Part shown: piece by piece, positions 27,707 through 36,311 of the stretch
How the letters are laid out: every line of letters begins with the position of its first letter
How positions within the stretch are numbered: the stretch's first letter is position 1
DNA from: JAKAVN01 sp963734845
GTDB taxonomy: Bacteria > Desulfobacterota > Binatia > Binatales > Binataceae
Assembly (NCBI GenBank): GCA_963734845.1
Contig: CAVTIS010000001.1
Location: 124,001 to 188,000 of the forward strand
Direction of reading: 5' to 3'
Length of the DNA: 64,000 nucleotides
Translations under genes and position numbers: made by a program
The notes under the pieces: generated by a model
What the model saw: the letters and a program-made list of their open reading frames with translations, nothing else
Told to the model about the DNA's origin: nothing
Database searches by the model: none

Positions 27707-28723
27707 TTACGCGCGCGGCTTCTTGAGCCGCTTCGTCGCCTGGTCGAGGATCGAATCGGTGCTGACGTTTTCGGCCTCGGCCTGGAAGTTGCGCAGCAGC
27801 CGATGACGCAGTGCGGGCACCACGCCGTCGGCGACGTCGTCGTAGCTGACGCTCACGCGGCCGTCGAGCAAGGCGTTGACCTTGGAGCACAGAATGAGCG
27901 CCTGGGCGCCGCGCGGACTCGGCCCGAAGCGCAGGTATTGCGAGACCTCGGGAATCGCGCCGGGGCCGTTGGGAGTGCAGGCGCCGATTATGCCGATCAC
28001 GTAGCGCTCGATCGGCTCGGCCACCATCACTTCGCGGACCAACGCCTTAAGTTGTTCGATCGCCACGGGCGCGCTGGCCACGGGAAAGATCGGCTGTGCG
28101 GTATGGGTCGTGGCGCCAGTCGTGCGGTTCAAGATTTCGCGCAGTTCTTCGGGCTTGGGCGAACCCATCACGACCTTGAACAGAAAGCGGTCCATCTGTG
28201 CCTCGGGCAGCGGATAAGTGCCCTCGAGTTCGATCGGATTTTGCGTCGCCAGCACCATGAATGGCGGCTCGAGCGGATAGGTCATGCCGAAGACCGTGAC
28301 CTGCCGCTCTTCCATCGCCTCGAGCACGGCGGACTGGGTCTTGGGCGTGGCCCGGTTGATCTCGTCGCCGAGCACGACGTGGGCGAAGATCGGGCCGGGC
28401 TTGAAATGGAACTCGCGCCGTCCGTCGACCTCGGTTAGGACCTGGGTGCCGACGATATCCGAGGGCATCAGATCGGGGGTGAACTGAATCCGCTTGAAGC
28501 TGAGCCCCAGGGCGTCGCTCGCGGTCTTGCACATCAGGGTCTTGCCGAGTCCGGGCACGCCTTCGATCAGGACGTGGCCGCCCGCGAAAAGCGCGGTCAA
28601 GGTTTTGCGGATGACATCCTGATGGCCGACGATTACCTTGCCGACCTCGGCTTCGGCGCGCGCGAAAGTGCGCCGGAATTCGGCGACGCGTTCGGTTGGC
28701 GTAATTTGCGGGGCCGCTCCCAT
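27707..28723 (-). CDS. MoxR-type AAA+ ATPase
   Basis: 338 aa cytoplasmic AAA+ chaperone. Walker A is GVPGLGKT, Walker B is VVLGDEINRA, sensor 1 is LATQNPIELEGTYPLPEAQ and sensor 2 lies in SPRGAQAL. The MoxR family is thought to help assemble or metal-load VWA-protein complexes. The start at 28723 has AAGGAG seven bases upstream; a TTG at 28741 is less likely. It heads the DUF58-VWA-VWA block. Confidence 0.95.
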   Translation of the reverse strand: MGAAPQITPTERVAEFRRTFARAEAEVGKVIVGHQDVIRKTLTALFAGGHVLIEGVPGLGKTLMCKTASDALGLSFKRIQFTPDLMPSDIVGTQVLTEVDGRREFHFKPGPIFAHVVLGDEINRATPKTQSAVLEAMEERQVTVFGMTYPLEPPFMVLATQNPIELEGTYPLPEAQMDRFLFKVVMGSPKPEELREILNRTTGATTHTAQPIFPVASAPVAIEQLKALVREVMVAEPIERYVIGIIGACTPNGPGAIPEVSQYLRFGPSPRGAQALILCSKVNALLDGRVSVSYDDVADGVVPALRHRLLRNFQAEAENVSTDSILDQATKRLKKPRA

Positions 28724-28767
28724 GCCTTCTCCTTGTTCCAAATCGATGGATGCCGCGCGCGCTCTAT

Positions 28768-30276
28768 TCAGTGGATCAGATCGCGATAGCGTGGCGGCAC
28801 AAGCTGACGTTCCTGGGGCGTGGCGTCAAGCCGCTCGGCTTTGAGCGGCACGTTGGCGTACGGAACGCTCGCGGTGGGCCGGTTGGTGTCGGGGACCAGT
28901 TTGCCGCCGCTGGCGGAAACGACCTCGGTCGGCAAGCGGAAGAGCACGTAGCGCGCGTCGCGAATTTCGATCGCGGGCCCTTCGCCGGGTTTGTAGAAAC
29001 GGGGAAAATTTTCGGCCACCGGGAATTCTCCAAGATGCGTGTCGCCGTGGCCGCCCTTTTCGTTCTTGCCGCCCTTGGTGCCGCCCGCCGGCACCTGGCC
29101 CTTGGCGGAGGCGTCCGGCCGGGGCAGGGGAATATTTCCCTGGGCCATCGCGTCGGGCTTTTGCGAGCCGCCATTTTTGTTGGGATTGCTGCCCGGCTTG
29201 AGCGCGTTGCCGTTGTCGCCATGGCCTGGCTTGGGCGCGTTGTTTTTGGTTTCCGCCCCGCTTTCGACTTGCGCCTGCGCCTTGGAGAGATCGTTATGCA
29301 ACTCGACTATCCGTTCCTTGCCCTTGGGGCCGTTGGGATTGTTGCCCTGGCTCGCGCCTTGTCCCTGGCCCTGCCCCTGACTTTTGCCCTGGCCGTTGCC
29401 GCTGTCCTGGCTTTGACCGTTACTCCCTTGTCCCGCGCCCTTCCCGGAATTGTTCTTGCCGTTACCGCTGCCCGACGTGTTTTTGGCCGATTGTTGAGGT
29501 GACGATCCCTGTTGTTCGTGCTTTTGCAGCTCGCTCATCGCTTCGGCCAATCGCGCTAGCTTCTCCGGCGGCGGCAGCTTGGGATTTTCCAGCGCGTCGG
29601 CGGCGCCGAGTATTTTGGCGGCAAGGTCCTTGTCGGCGGATGAGGGCGAGCTTGCCAGCTGCTGGGCGGCGGCGCGGAGTTTGCGCGCCTGCAATTGCTC
29701 GGCGGACGGCGGCCGCACCAGCGCGAGCGCGACGGCCGCGAGTAGCACGACCATCGCGGCCGCGATAGGCAGTGAACGGACAAGTGGGCGGCGTACTTCA
29801 AAGGCAAACGCGCCGTTAGGATCGAAGCGCTCGAGGTAGCCGGCTGCGCGGCTCCATAGCAGCGGGAACAACGGGGTGCGCAGTTCGCGTTGCGCGGGCG
29901 GTTCGGCGGGGTCGGCCAGGCTCGCGAGCGTGACGATCTCCTGATGGCCGTCGACAGCGTCGTCGACCAGCTCGGCAGCATCCATGAAATCATCGGCTTC
30001 GCGCCAGGCCCGCCAGGCCATCAGGGCGCATCCGGCGAGCGCCACGACACCGGCGAGCGCCAGCGCGGCGCGCAGGCTGCCGAGCCTCGCGGGCGTGAGC
30101 GCATAGCCGGCGCGCTCCCACGTCGCCTCGCCGATCGCGTGAAGGGTCGCGGCTAGCACCAGCGCAGTGAGTGCGGGAAAGGCGAGCGTCAGCCCCGCGC
30201 GCAGGGCGGCGACCTGTTTGAGGCGGCGGCGCGCGGCTACGATTTGCTCGACGGGATTAATCATGGCGGGTGTCAT
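28768..30276 (-). CDS. Membrane protein with Gly/Gln/Ser/Asn-rich linker
   Basis: 502 aa. Three hydrophobic segments near 25-45, 70-90 and 170-190, then a helical stretch (KLPPPEKLARLAEAMSELQKHEQQ). Residues about 255-330 form a low-complexity tract of GQGQGQGQ- and NNSGKG-like sequence, and the rest is Lys/Gly/Pro-rich. The C-terminal 90 residues look folded (YVLFRLPTEVVSASGGKLV). The architecture resembles DUF4175-type proteins found beside MoxR systems, but I cannot assign a function. The start overlaps the mltG stop as ATGA, so it is coupled to mltG. Confidence 0.75.
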   Translation of the reverse strand: MTPAMINPVEQIVAARRRLKQVAALRAGLTLAFPALTALVLAATLHAIGEATWERAGYALTPARLGSLRAALALAGVVALAGCALMAWRAWREADDFMDAAELVDDAVDGHQEIVTLASLADPAEPPAQRELRTPLFPLLWSRAAGYLERFDPNGAFAFEVRRPLVRSLPIAAAMVVLLAAVALALVRPPSAEQLQARKLRAAAQQLASSPSSADKDLAAKILGAADALENPKLPPPEKLARLAEAMSELQKHEQQGSSPQQSAKNTSGSGNGKNNSGKGAGQGSNGQSQDSGNGQGKSQGQGQGQGASQGNNPNGPKGKERIVELHNDLSKAQAQVESGAETKNNAPKPGHGDNGNALKPGSNPNKNGGSQKPDAMAQGNIPLPRPDASAKGQVPAGGTKGGKNEKGGHGDTHLGEFPVAENFPRFYKPGEGPAIEIRDARYVLFRLPTEVVSASGGKLVPDTNRPTASVPYANVPLKAERLDATPQERQLVPPRYRDLIH

Positions 30277-31361
30277 CGCCTCGCGGCCGCGGGCTGCGAC
30301 GCGGCGTCCCTTGCGGGCGTTTGTACTTTCAGCGCGGTTCTCTGAGCATTCAGCTTACGCACAATCTCGATAGCGTGTTCGTGCTCGCGCAGGGTGCGCG
30401 AAAAAATATGAGTTCCGTCGTTGCGCGCCACAAAATACAGGTAATCCGTGTGGGCCGGGTAGAGCGCCGCCATTATCGACGACATTCCAGGATTTGCAAT
30501 CGGTCCCGGCGGGAGTCCGGCGAACGAGTACGTATTATAGGCAGACGCAGTATGCACCGCCGCCGCCGCAGGCTCAATTTCTCCATCCGGATTATACTGA
30601 GCGGTGGGATCGGACTGAAGCGGCATCCCCAGCCTGAGGCGGTTATAAAACACATTCGCGATGGTCGGTCGCTCCCCCGCCACCTTGGCCTCCTTCTCGA
30701 TGATGGAGGCGAGGGTCACCAGTTCGTGCGGGCTCAGATTGAGCTCGAACAGCCTCTCTGCGGTGGGAGACGGCAGGGCGCTGTAGAACCTTCCCAGCAT
30801 CGTCGCGAGTATCCGGTCGATACTCGCGTGGGGCGAAAATCGGTAGGTGGCCGGAAACAGATAGCCCTCCGCGCCCAGGGGCTCGAGCCCGAGCGCGGCC
30901 GGCATCGGACCCCAGCGCGCGGCTTCCTCGAACTGCAGCGGGCATACGAGACCGGCATTCTCCAGTAACTCGGCTATCTGATGGAGCGTGGCGCCTTCGG
31001 GAATCGCCACGGTCACTGCCACGAAATCGCCGACAACCAGATGATGCAACACCTCGTCCAAACGTTCGCCGCCGCTGAAAGCGTAATCGCCAGGTTTCAG
31101 ATTCCGTCCGCCCCCGCTCAGCTCAGCATAGACAATCATCGCACGCGCGCTGCGGATAACACCTTCGGAGGCCAGGCGGCGCGCGATCGTGCCCAGGGAG
31201 TCGCCCGGGTTGACGACTACGACCCTTGGCGCGTTGAATTTCGCGACCGGGACAAGGCAGGCGTATGCAATCCACGCCATCGCCGCGATGGCGCCGAGCG
31301 CCAGCACGGCGGCTGCGGCTTTGACGGATCGGCTCACTGCGACTGACGGCTTTGAAGCCAT
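30273..31361 (-). CDS. mltG: Endolytic murein transglycosylase MltG
   Basis: Cuts nascent glycan strands and helps end peptidoglycan polymerisation. 362 aa; one N-terminal helix (AAAAVLALGAIAAMAWIAYACL), a LysM-like part (NPGDSLGTIARRLASEGVI) and the YceG catalytic domain with the essential Glu in LASIIEKEA. PLQSDPTAQY and SAYNTYSFAGLPPGPIANPG are diagnostic. It overlaps ruvX by 28 bases and the next gene by 4, tying it to a MoxR cluster. Confidence 0.95.
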   Translation of the reverse strand: MASKPSVAVSRSVKAAAAVLALGAIAAMAWIAYACLVPVAKFNAPRVVVVNPGDSLGTIARRLASEGVIRSARAMIVYAELSGGGRNLKPGDYAFSGGERLDEVLHHLVVGDFVAVTVAIPEGATLHQIAELLENAGLVCPLQFEEAARWGPMPAALGLEPLGAEGYLFPATYRFSPHASIDRILATMLGRFYSALPSPTAERLFELNLSPHELVTLASIIEKEAKVAGERPTIANVFYNRLRLGMPLQSDPTAQYNPDGEIEPAAAAVHTASAYNTYSFAGLPPGPIANPGMSSIMAALYPAHTDYLYFVARNDGTHIFSRTLREHEHAIEIVRKLNAQRTALKVQTPARDAASQPAAARR

Positions 31362-31744
31362 CCCTCAAGGATTATCGCCGCCGCGACGGCGTCGCGCGAG
31401 ACCTTTTTGGCCGTCCGTGACGCCGACGTCTCGCGCAGCCGTTCCGTGGCCTCGACGCTTGTAAGCCGCTCGTCGAACATTTCGACTGCGACGCCGATTG
31501 CGGCTTCCAGATGCTCGGCAAAAGCCCGCGCCGAGCGCGCGCTCGGCCCCTCACTGCCGTCCATGTTCAAGGGCAGACCAACGACGATGAGCGAGACCTC
31601 GCGAGCGACTAGCTGCGCGCGAATCTCCTCCAGGTCGTGCTTTAGCGAACGGCGTTCGATTGTTACCACCGGATAAGCTGCAGGACCCTCGCTGACCGCT
31701 AATCCTATCCTCTTTCGGCCAAAATCGATTCCCGCGATTGTCAT
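31334..31744 (-). CDS. ruvX: RuvX/YqgF putative Holliday junction resolvase, pre-16S rRNA nuclease
   Basis: 136 aa RNase H-like fold. First acidic residue in AGIDFGRKRIGLAVSE, then VVGLPLNMDGSEGP, the catalytic Glu in FDERLTSVEA and the last Asp in SRDAVAAAIIL. In E. coli the homologue trims 16S rRNA 5' ends. ATG at 31744 chosen; a TTG two codons upstream exists. First gene of the long minus-strand string. Confidence 0.94.
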   Translation of the reverse strand: MTIAGIDFGRKRIGLAVSEGPAAYPVVTIERRSLKHDLEEIRAQLVAREVSLIVVGLPLNMDGSEGPSARSARAFAEHLEAAIGVAVEMFDERLTSVEATERLRETSASRTAKKVSRDAVAAAIILEGWLQSRQSQ

Positions 31745-31845
31745 AGCCAACCTTAGCCTAGCTGATATCCATTATTAGAAAAGGTGTTGATACCGAGCTC
31801 AGTCAGGTGTTGATTATGTGAGTCAGATGGCCTAATTTGGGCCCG

Positions 31846-33279
31846 ATGGCTCGGGGGACTCTGGCTCGCTTATTTCCACGCTTGGCTACGGCCTTGGTGG
31901 TCGCCTTCATGGCTACGCTGGCCTCAGTTCATCTCTTTTTTCAGGCCGGCGAGCCGCCGACGCCCTCCGTAGCCCTGATGGACTTGCAGCCAGGCCATCT
32001 GGATAACGGTCCCGTCGAGCTGCCCGAGACCGCCTCTCCCGCACCCGATCCGATCGTGATCCAACTCACGCTGGACCGTTCGGCCTCGGTCCTGCGCTAT
32101 CTCGAGAACGCCGGGCTGGACCCCGCGGAGGCGCAGAACTGGGCCAATCATTTCCAGGAGGCCGCCAACACCGGGACCATGAAGGAAGGCCACGCGCTAG
32201 TCCTTTACAAAGATCCCGAGACTGGCGACTTGCGCGATCTGCGCTACGATCTTAACACGAACATCGCGATCCGCGAGCACGCCTTGGGCGCCGGTGTCCT
32301 GCGGACCTCGCGCGACCTGATTCAGTACGACGTGCGGCGAGTCAGTGTCGCGTTCCAGGTCGATCGCAGCTTCCGCACCGCCGCACAACTGCACAATCTG
32401 CCCGAGCCAATCGTCTATACCTTGGAGAACGCTTTCAGCGACCATCATCCGCTCGATGAATTGCCGTCGGGTTCGGTCGTGAAGCTCATCTATCAGGAAA
32501 AAGTAGCTCGCGACGGCAGCTATAACCTGGTGACCGGCGTCGAGGCGGCGCAGATCGAAACCGAGGACCGAATCATGAGCGCCTTTGCCTTTCGCGACGA
32601 GCACGGCCAGGCGCGCCTGTTCGACGCCGACGGCCAGGAACTGGGCGCTCCGCAGACCCTGCGTTTCCCGGTCAAGTTCAACTACATTTCCTCGGGCTTC
32701 ACCTTCCATCGCTACCACCCGATTCTCCACGAGTACCGCCCCCATGTCGGCGTGGACTTAGCCGCGAGCTACGGCACTCCGGTCCAGGCGGTGGCGGACG
32801 GACGCGTCGAGTACGCCGGATGGTGCGGAGAGCTGGGGCGATGCGTGCGGCTGGACCATTCGCAGGCCATGGTGAGCATCTACGGCCATCTGTCGCAAAT
32901 TACGCCGGGGCTGGACCGCGGCGAATCGGTGTCGCTGGGCGAGGTTATCGGGCGCGTCGGGACCAGCGGCCTCTCCACCGGACCGCATCTGCACTTCGCG
33001 CTGGAACGCGAGGGTCATTACATCAACCCGCTGACTGAGAATATCGGCGTCAACCATCAGGTGTCGCCGCGGATGCGGTCGCTGTTCGAGCAGTTCAAGG
33101 ATAACTACCTCACGATGCTCTCGAAGCTGCCCGACCTGGGCGGTCATTTCCACGTTGGCGCTCCGAGCACCCTGAGTGCGCAGGCTGCGACGGGTGGCGA
33201 GGGCGCTGCGCATCCGGTGGCCGGGCAGGGCACGCACCGGCGTCATTGGAGTTCGTGGCGCGCTGCACTGGAGCGCTAG
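31846..33279 (+). CDS. M23 family (LytM/NlpD-type) metallopeptidase
   Basis: 477 aa with one N-terminal helix (ATALVVAFMATLASVHLFF) and an OapA/LysM-like region. The C-terminal zinc endopeptidase has HVGVD (H300, D304), YGHLS and HLHF (H381, H383), all ligands intact. It should cut peptide cross-links in peptidoglycan from the periplasmic side. A further 95 residues after the domain are Ala/Gly/His-rich. Divergent from ruvX-mltG, so two cell-wall enzymes share the upstream gap. The ATG at 31846 is preferred over the TTG at 31837. Confidence 0.9.
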   Translation: MARGTLARLFPRLATALVVAFMATLASVHLFFQAGEPPTPSVALMDLQPGHLDNGPVELPETASPAPDPIVIQLTLDRSASVLRYLENAGLDPAEAQNWANHFQEAANTGTMKEGHALVLYKDPETGDLRDLRYDLNTNIAIREHALGAGVLRTSRDLIQYDVRRVSVAFQVDRSFRTAAQLHNLPEPIVYTLENAFSDHHPLDELPSGSVVKLIYQEKVARDGSYNLVTGVEAAQIETEDRIMSAFAFRDEHGQARLFDADGQELGAPQTLRFPVKFNYISSGFTFHRYHPILHEYRPHVGVDLAASYGTPVQAVADGRVEYAGWCGELGRCVRLDHSQAMVSIYGHLSQITPGLDRGESVSLGEVIGRVGTSGLSTGPHLHFALEREGHYINPLTENIGVNHQVSPRMRSLFEQFKDNYLTMLSKLPDLGGHFHVGAPSTLSAQAATGGEGAAHPVAGQGTHRRHWSSWRAALER

Positions 33280-33294
33280 TTTTCTGCGCCCGCC

Positions 33295-34110
33295 GTGGCC
33301 CGTTCGGCACTGGATAGCGACTTCTTCGATCTCCCGACGCCCCGTGTAATCGCTCATCGCGGCGCGAGCGGCGAGTACCCCGAAAATACGCTCCCCTCTT
33401 TTCGCGCCGCCGCCGAGGCCGACGCGCCGTACTTCGAGCTCGACGTCCACCTGACGCGAGACCGCGTCGTCGTCGTCAGCCACGACGCGAATCTCAAGCG
33501 CACCTGCGGCCTCGACGTGGAAATCTCCGACCTGACGCTGGCCGAGCTGAAGCGCGCCGACGCGGGATGGGGGTTTACTACCGCCCCTGACAGCGCTGGC
33601 GGCGGCGCCGGTGGGTTCCCGTTTCGCGGGCGCGGAATCGAGGTCCCGGCGTTGGCCGAAGTTTTTGCGGCTTTTCCCGAACGGCGCTACATCGTCGAAG
33701 TCAAGCAGAGCGTCCCGAGCCTGACGCCGGCACTGCTCGAAGTCATCGAGCGGGCCGGGATGCGCCGGCGGGTGCTGATCGCGAGCGAGGAGCAGGCGCC
33801 GCTCGACGAAATACGGGCGCTTGCGCCGACGCTGCCCACCGGATTTCCGTACCATGAGATCGCCGGCTTTATGGTGTCACTGGCGCCGGGGGCCGAGCCT
33901 TACCAGCCGCGCGGCGACGCGCTACAGATTCCGCCCGAATACGAGTCGTGGCGGCTGGTGACGCCGCAGAGCGTCGCTGCGGCGCATCGACTTGGCGTCG
34001 AGGTGCACGTATGGACGGTCAACGACGCGGCCGAGATGCGCGCGATGCTCGCGCTCGGCGTCGACGGCATCATCACGGATTATCCGGCCCGCCTGCTCGC
34101 GCTGCTGTAA
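33295..34110 (+). CDS. Glycerophosphodiester phosphodiesterase
   Basis: 271 aa TIM-barrel enzyme that splits glycerophosphodiesters to glycerol-3-phosphate and an alcohol. Catalytic signature IAHRGASGEYPENT (HRG, E), FELDVHLTRD metal ligands and VSHDANLKRT; the end is VDGIITDYPARLLALL. GTG start at 33295, 15 bases after the M23 gene. No signal peptide, so probably cytoplasmic (UgpQ-like). A decayed copy of its last 20 or so codons lies 700 bases downstream. Confidence 0.93.
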   Translation: MARSALDSDFFDLPTPRVIAHRGASGEYPENTLPSFRAAAEADAPYFELDVHLTRDRVVVVSHDANLKRTCGLDVEISDLTLAELKRADAGWGFTTAPDSAGGGAGGFPFRGRGIEVPALAEVFAAFPERRYIVEVKQSVPSLTPALLEVIERAGMRRRVLIASEEQAPLDEIRALAPTLPTGFPYHEIAGFMVSLAPGAEPYQPRGDALQIPPEYESWRLVTPQSVAAAHRLGVEVHVWTVNDAAEMRAMLALGVDGIITDYPARLLALL

Positions 34111-34233
34111 GCCGGGCGGGGGCGCCGGGGACGCGGTTAACTACCGAGGAAGACGCCTGAACGAAGCGAGTCGCTGCCAGTGTACGTCGAGCGGGAGCGC
34201 GAGCCGTGCGCTGAAGCCTAAAAACGACGCTGT

Positions 34234-34683
34234 CTACTGTTCAATCGCGTATCCGCTCTCGGCGCAGCTCAATGAACCAAGTGAAAGATTGATGAGCTCC
34301 ATGCGCGGTGCGGACGTAGCGGTGGCGTCGATCGAAAAGGCGAATCTCACAGCTTCGGGCGAACTGAAATTTATCGTACCGGTGCCGTTGGAGTTGACCG
34401 TGTAGGTTCCCGATGCGCTGCCGGACGAAACCTTGGTACCCTTACCGTTCTTGTTGCTGTCATATTGTCTGAAGGTGCCGGTCACGTTCCCCGAGCCGTC
34501 GAAACTAAACACTCCGACCGTCACTTCGATATTCGGGCAGGTCCCGAATTTGTTGAACTCAAAGGCATAGGAACCCGAGAGGCTGGTGTTATCGAACGCC
34601 GCAGCCGGCGCCGGGCGCAACACCAACCAGGCGCAAAGCACACCCACCACCATCGCCCATGAGCTTTTTGCTAATTGTTGCAT
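34234..34683 (-). CDS. Small secreted hypothetical protein
   Basis: 149 aa with a clear signal peptide (hydrophobic VVGVLCAWLVLRPAPAAA, cleavage after AAA near 28-30). The mature part is rich in Gly, Ser, Asn and Thr (LSGSYAFEF, FSFDGSGNVTGTF, VNSNGTGTINF), a beta-sheet-like pattern seen in secreted proteins of soil bacteria with no known role. Two Cys remain in the mature chain and could form a disulfide. AGGAG precedes the ATG at 34683. The codon use is lower in GC than its neighbours, fitting recent acquisition between two GDPD tails. Confidence 0.7.
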   Translation of the reverse strand: MQQLAKSSWAMVVGVLCAWLVLRPAPAAAFDNTSLSGSYAFEFNKFGTCPNIEVTVGVFSFDGSGNVTGTFRQYDSNKNGKGTKVSSGSASGTYTVNSNGTGTINFSSPEAVRFAFSIDATATSAPRMELINLSLGSLSCAESGYAIEQ

Positions 34684-34782
34684 CAACAAATTTCTCCTAA
34701 TTGAGAAGCGAAATTAAATGCAAATGCGCAACCTCTGTAGCAAATCGGCACTATCTTACGCAAGTAGTCAGACCGGTGCGAG

Positions 34783-34846
34783 GACGCTCGCGCTTGGCGG
34801 CGACGGCGTTGTCACGGATTATGCGGCGCGTCTGCTCGTGTTGCTG
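34783..34846 (+). pseudogene. Remnant of a second GDPD gene 3' end
   Basis: In one frame this reads TLALGGDGVVTDYAARLLVLL, matching MLALGVDGIITDYPARLLALL at the end of the intact GDPD (34047-34107). Only the tail survives; there is no start and the stop has been replaced by read-through. It lies beyond the inserted secreted-protein gene. Confidence 0.75.
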
Positions 34847-34865
34847 TGGCGGAGTGCGGGAGTGA

Positions 34866-34910
34866 TGCTGACCTCTTCCTCCCCAGACGATTTGAGGGAG
34901 GAGGTCAGCA
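34866..34910 (+). repeat. Imperfect hairpin, TGCTGACCTC arms
   Basis: The outer ten bases pair exactly (34866-34875 and 34901-34910) and the inner C-rich/G-rich parts pair imperfectly around CCCAGACGATTT. Resembles the C-rich hairpins near 22.1 kb and the weaker one at about 51077-51108 after secA. Bases 34911-35251 hold no gene I can support, apart from the ribosome-binding site of the LLM gene. Confidence 0.5.
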
Positions 34911-35251
34911 GCGTCGGCGGGTGAAATAGGTGCGGGTGGCGGACAAATTTCCTAAGGGCAGGAAGTTACAAATCCGGCTTTGGAGTCACGTCGGCGTATC
35001 AGGAGGAGTCGCCATTCGGGGGTTTGCTCCATTCGCCCACCCAACGAAACGATGACGCCGAAATACAACTCCAGGCGTGGCAGAGCGCGAAACACGGCCT
35101 GCTCGCGGGGTGCGCGTGAAGGACCAGCACGAAGCGTATCGCGCGCCGCGCAGGAGACGTCGCGCGTGTGGCGCGCGCCTTTCCCGCCGCGACGGGCTTC
35201 TGTTACGATTCCACGCGCTCCCAGCCATGCCGCGCCCGGAGGTGGATTTCG

Positions 35252-36268
35252 ATGAAGCTCGACACGATGCTTTCCGTACGAGACCTGCACGAGGTTCCCC
35301 AAGCGGCCAAGGCGGCCGAGGACGCCGGCTTTGACGCTATCTGGTCGATGGAGGCGGGCAACGACGGCTTCTTGCCGCTGGCGCTCGTCGCCGAGCATAC
35401 GCGGCGAATCAAGATGGGTCCGGCGGTGGCGATCGCTTTTCCGCGCAGCCCGATGGCGATCGCCTACACCTCCTACGATCTGGCGCGCCTGTCCGAGGGG
35501 CGCTTCGTGCTGGGCCTCGGCACCCAGGTCAAGGGTCACATCGAGCGGCGCTACGGGATGCGCTGGGAGCCGCCGGTGCCCAAGCTGCGCGAGTATCTGG
35601 AGTCGCTGGCGGCGATTTTCAAATGCTGGAACGAGGGCGGCGCGAAGCTCTCGTACACGGGGAAGTATTATAACTTCTCACTGATGACGCCATTCTTTGC
35701 CCCGCGGCCGCATCAGTTCAGGATTCCGATCTACATCGCGGGCGTGAACGAGCGCATCTGCCGCCTCGCGGGCGAGCTGTGCGATGGCCTGCACGCGCAT
35801 CCGTTCAACTCGCCCAAGTACCTGCGCGAGTTCGTGATGCCGCATCTGGAGGAGGGCTTCAAAAAGTCCGGCCGCGCGCGCAAGGACTTCACCATCTTCA
35901 CCACCGCCTTCGTAATCGTGGGCAGCAACGACGCTGAGATCGAAAAGGCGCGCGAGGCGGTGCGGCAGCAGATTGCGTTTTACGCCTCCACCCGCACCTA
36001 CCAGGTCGTGCTCGACACGCACGGATGGGGCGAGGTGACGCCGCGCCTGAACGAGAAGGCCGCCAAGGGCGATTGGACCGGGATGGCCAAGGAGATCACC
36101 GACGAGATGCTCGAGACCTATTCGGTGAGCGGCAAGTGGAGCGACATCGCGGACAAGGTCAAGGAGCGCTACGACGGTCTGCTCGACCGGGTGGCCTTTT
36201 ACATGCCGTACAAAGCCGGCGCCGACGAAGACGCCTGGCGCCAGCTCTGCAAGCAATTTAACGGCTGA
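35252..36268 (+). CDS. LLM-class F420-dependent oxidoreductase (TIGR03617-like)
   Basis: 338 aa luciferase-like monooxygenase-fold enzyme. MKLDTML start, FDAIWSMEAGNDGFLPLALVAEHT, SEGRFVLGLGTQVKGHIERRYG and the AGVNERICRLAGELCDGLHAHPFN segment are typical of F420-using members. It would transfer hydride between F420 and an unknown substrate, or oxygenate one using flavin. GGAGGTGG lies 8 bases before the ATG at 35252. The open frame 84 bases further upstream lacks similarity. Confidence 0.9.
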   Translation: MKLDTMLSVRDLHEVPQAAKAAEDAGFDAIWSMEAGNDGFLPLALVAEHTRRIKMGPAVAIAFPRSPMAIAYTSYDLARLSEGRFVLGLGTQVKGHIERRYGMRWEPPVPKLREYLESLAAIFKCWNEGGAKLSYTGKYYNFSLMTPFFAPRPHQFRIPIYIAGVNERICRLAGELCDGLHAHPFNSPKYLREFVMPHLEEGFKKSGRARKDFTIFTTAFVIVGSNDAEIEKAREAVRQQIAFYASTRTYQVVLDTHGWGEVTPRLNEKAAKGDWTGMAKEITDEMLETYSVSGKWSDIADKVKERYDGLLDRVAFYMPYKAGADEDAWRQLCKQFNG

Positions 36269-36311
36269 GCCCGCCGCCGCTATTCGCGGCCCGTGCGTGC
36301 CGCGGCGCGGC

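Noticed and set aside
26792..28438. Long plus-strand reading frame of 548 codons
   Set aside because: Lies opposite the DUF58 and MoxR genes; its translation is rich in Arg/His/Gln with no family pattern, the usual shadow in high-GC DNA.
28768..30276. Possible repeat array in the Gly/Gln-rich tract
   Set aside because: Codon-level low complexity within a coding frame; no spaced identical repeats, so not CRISPR or minisatellite.
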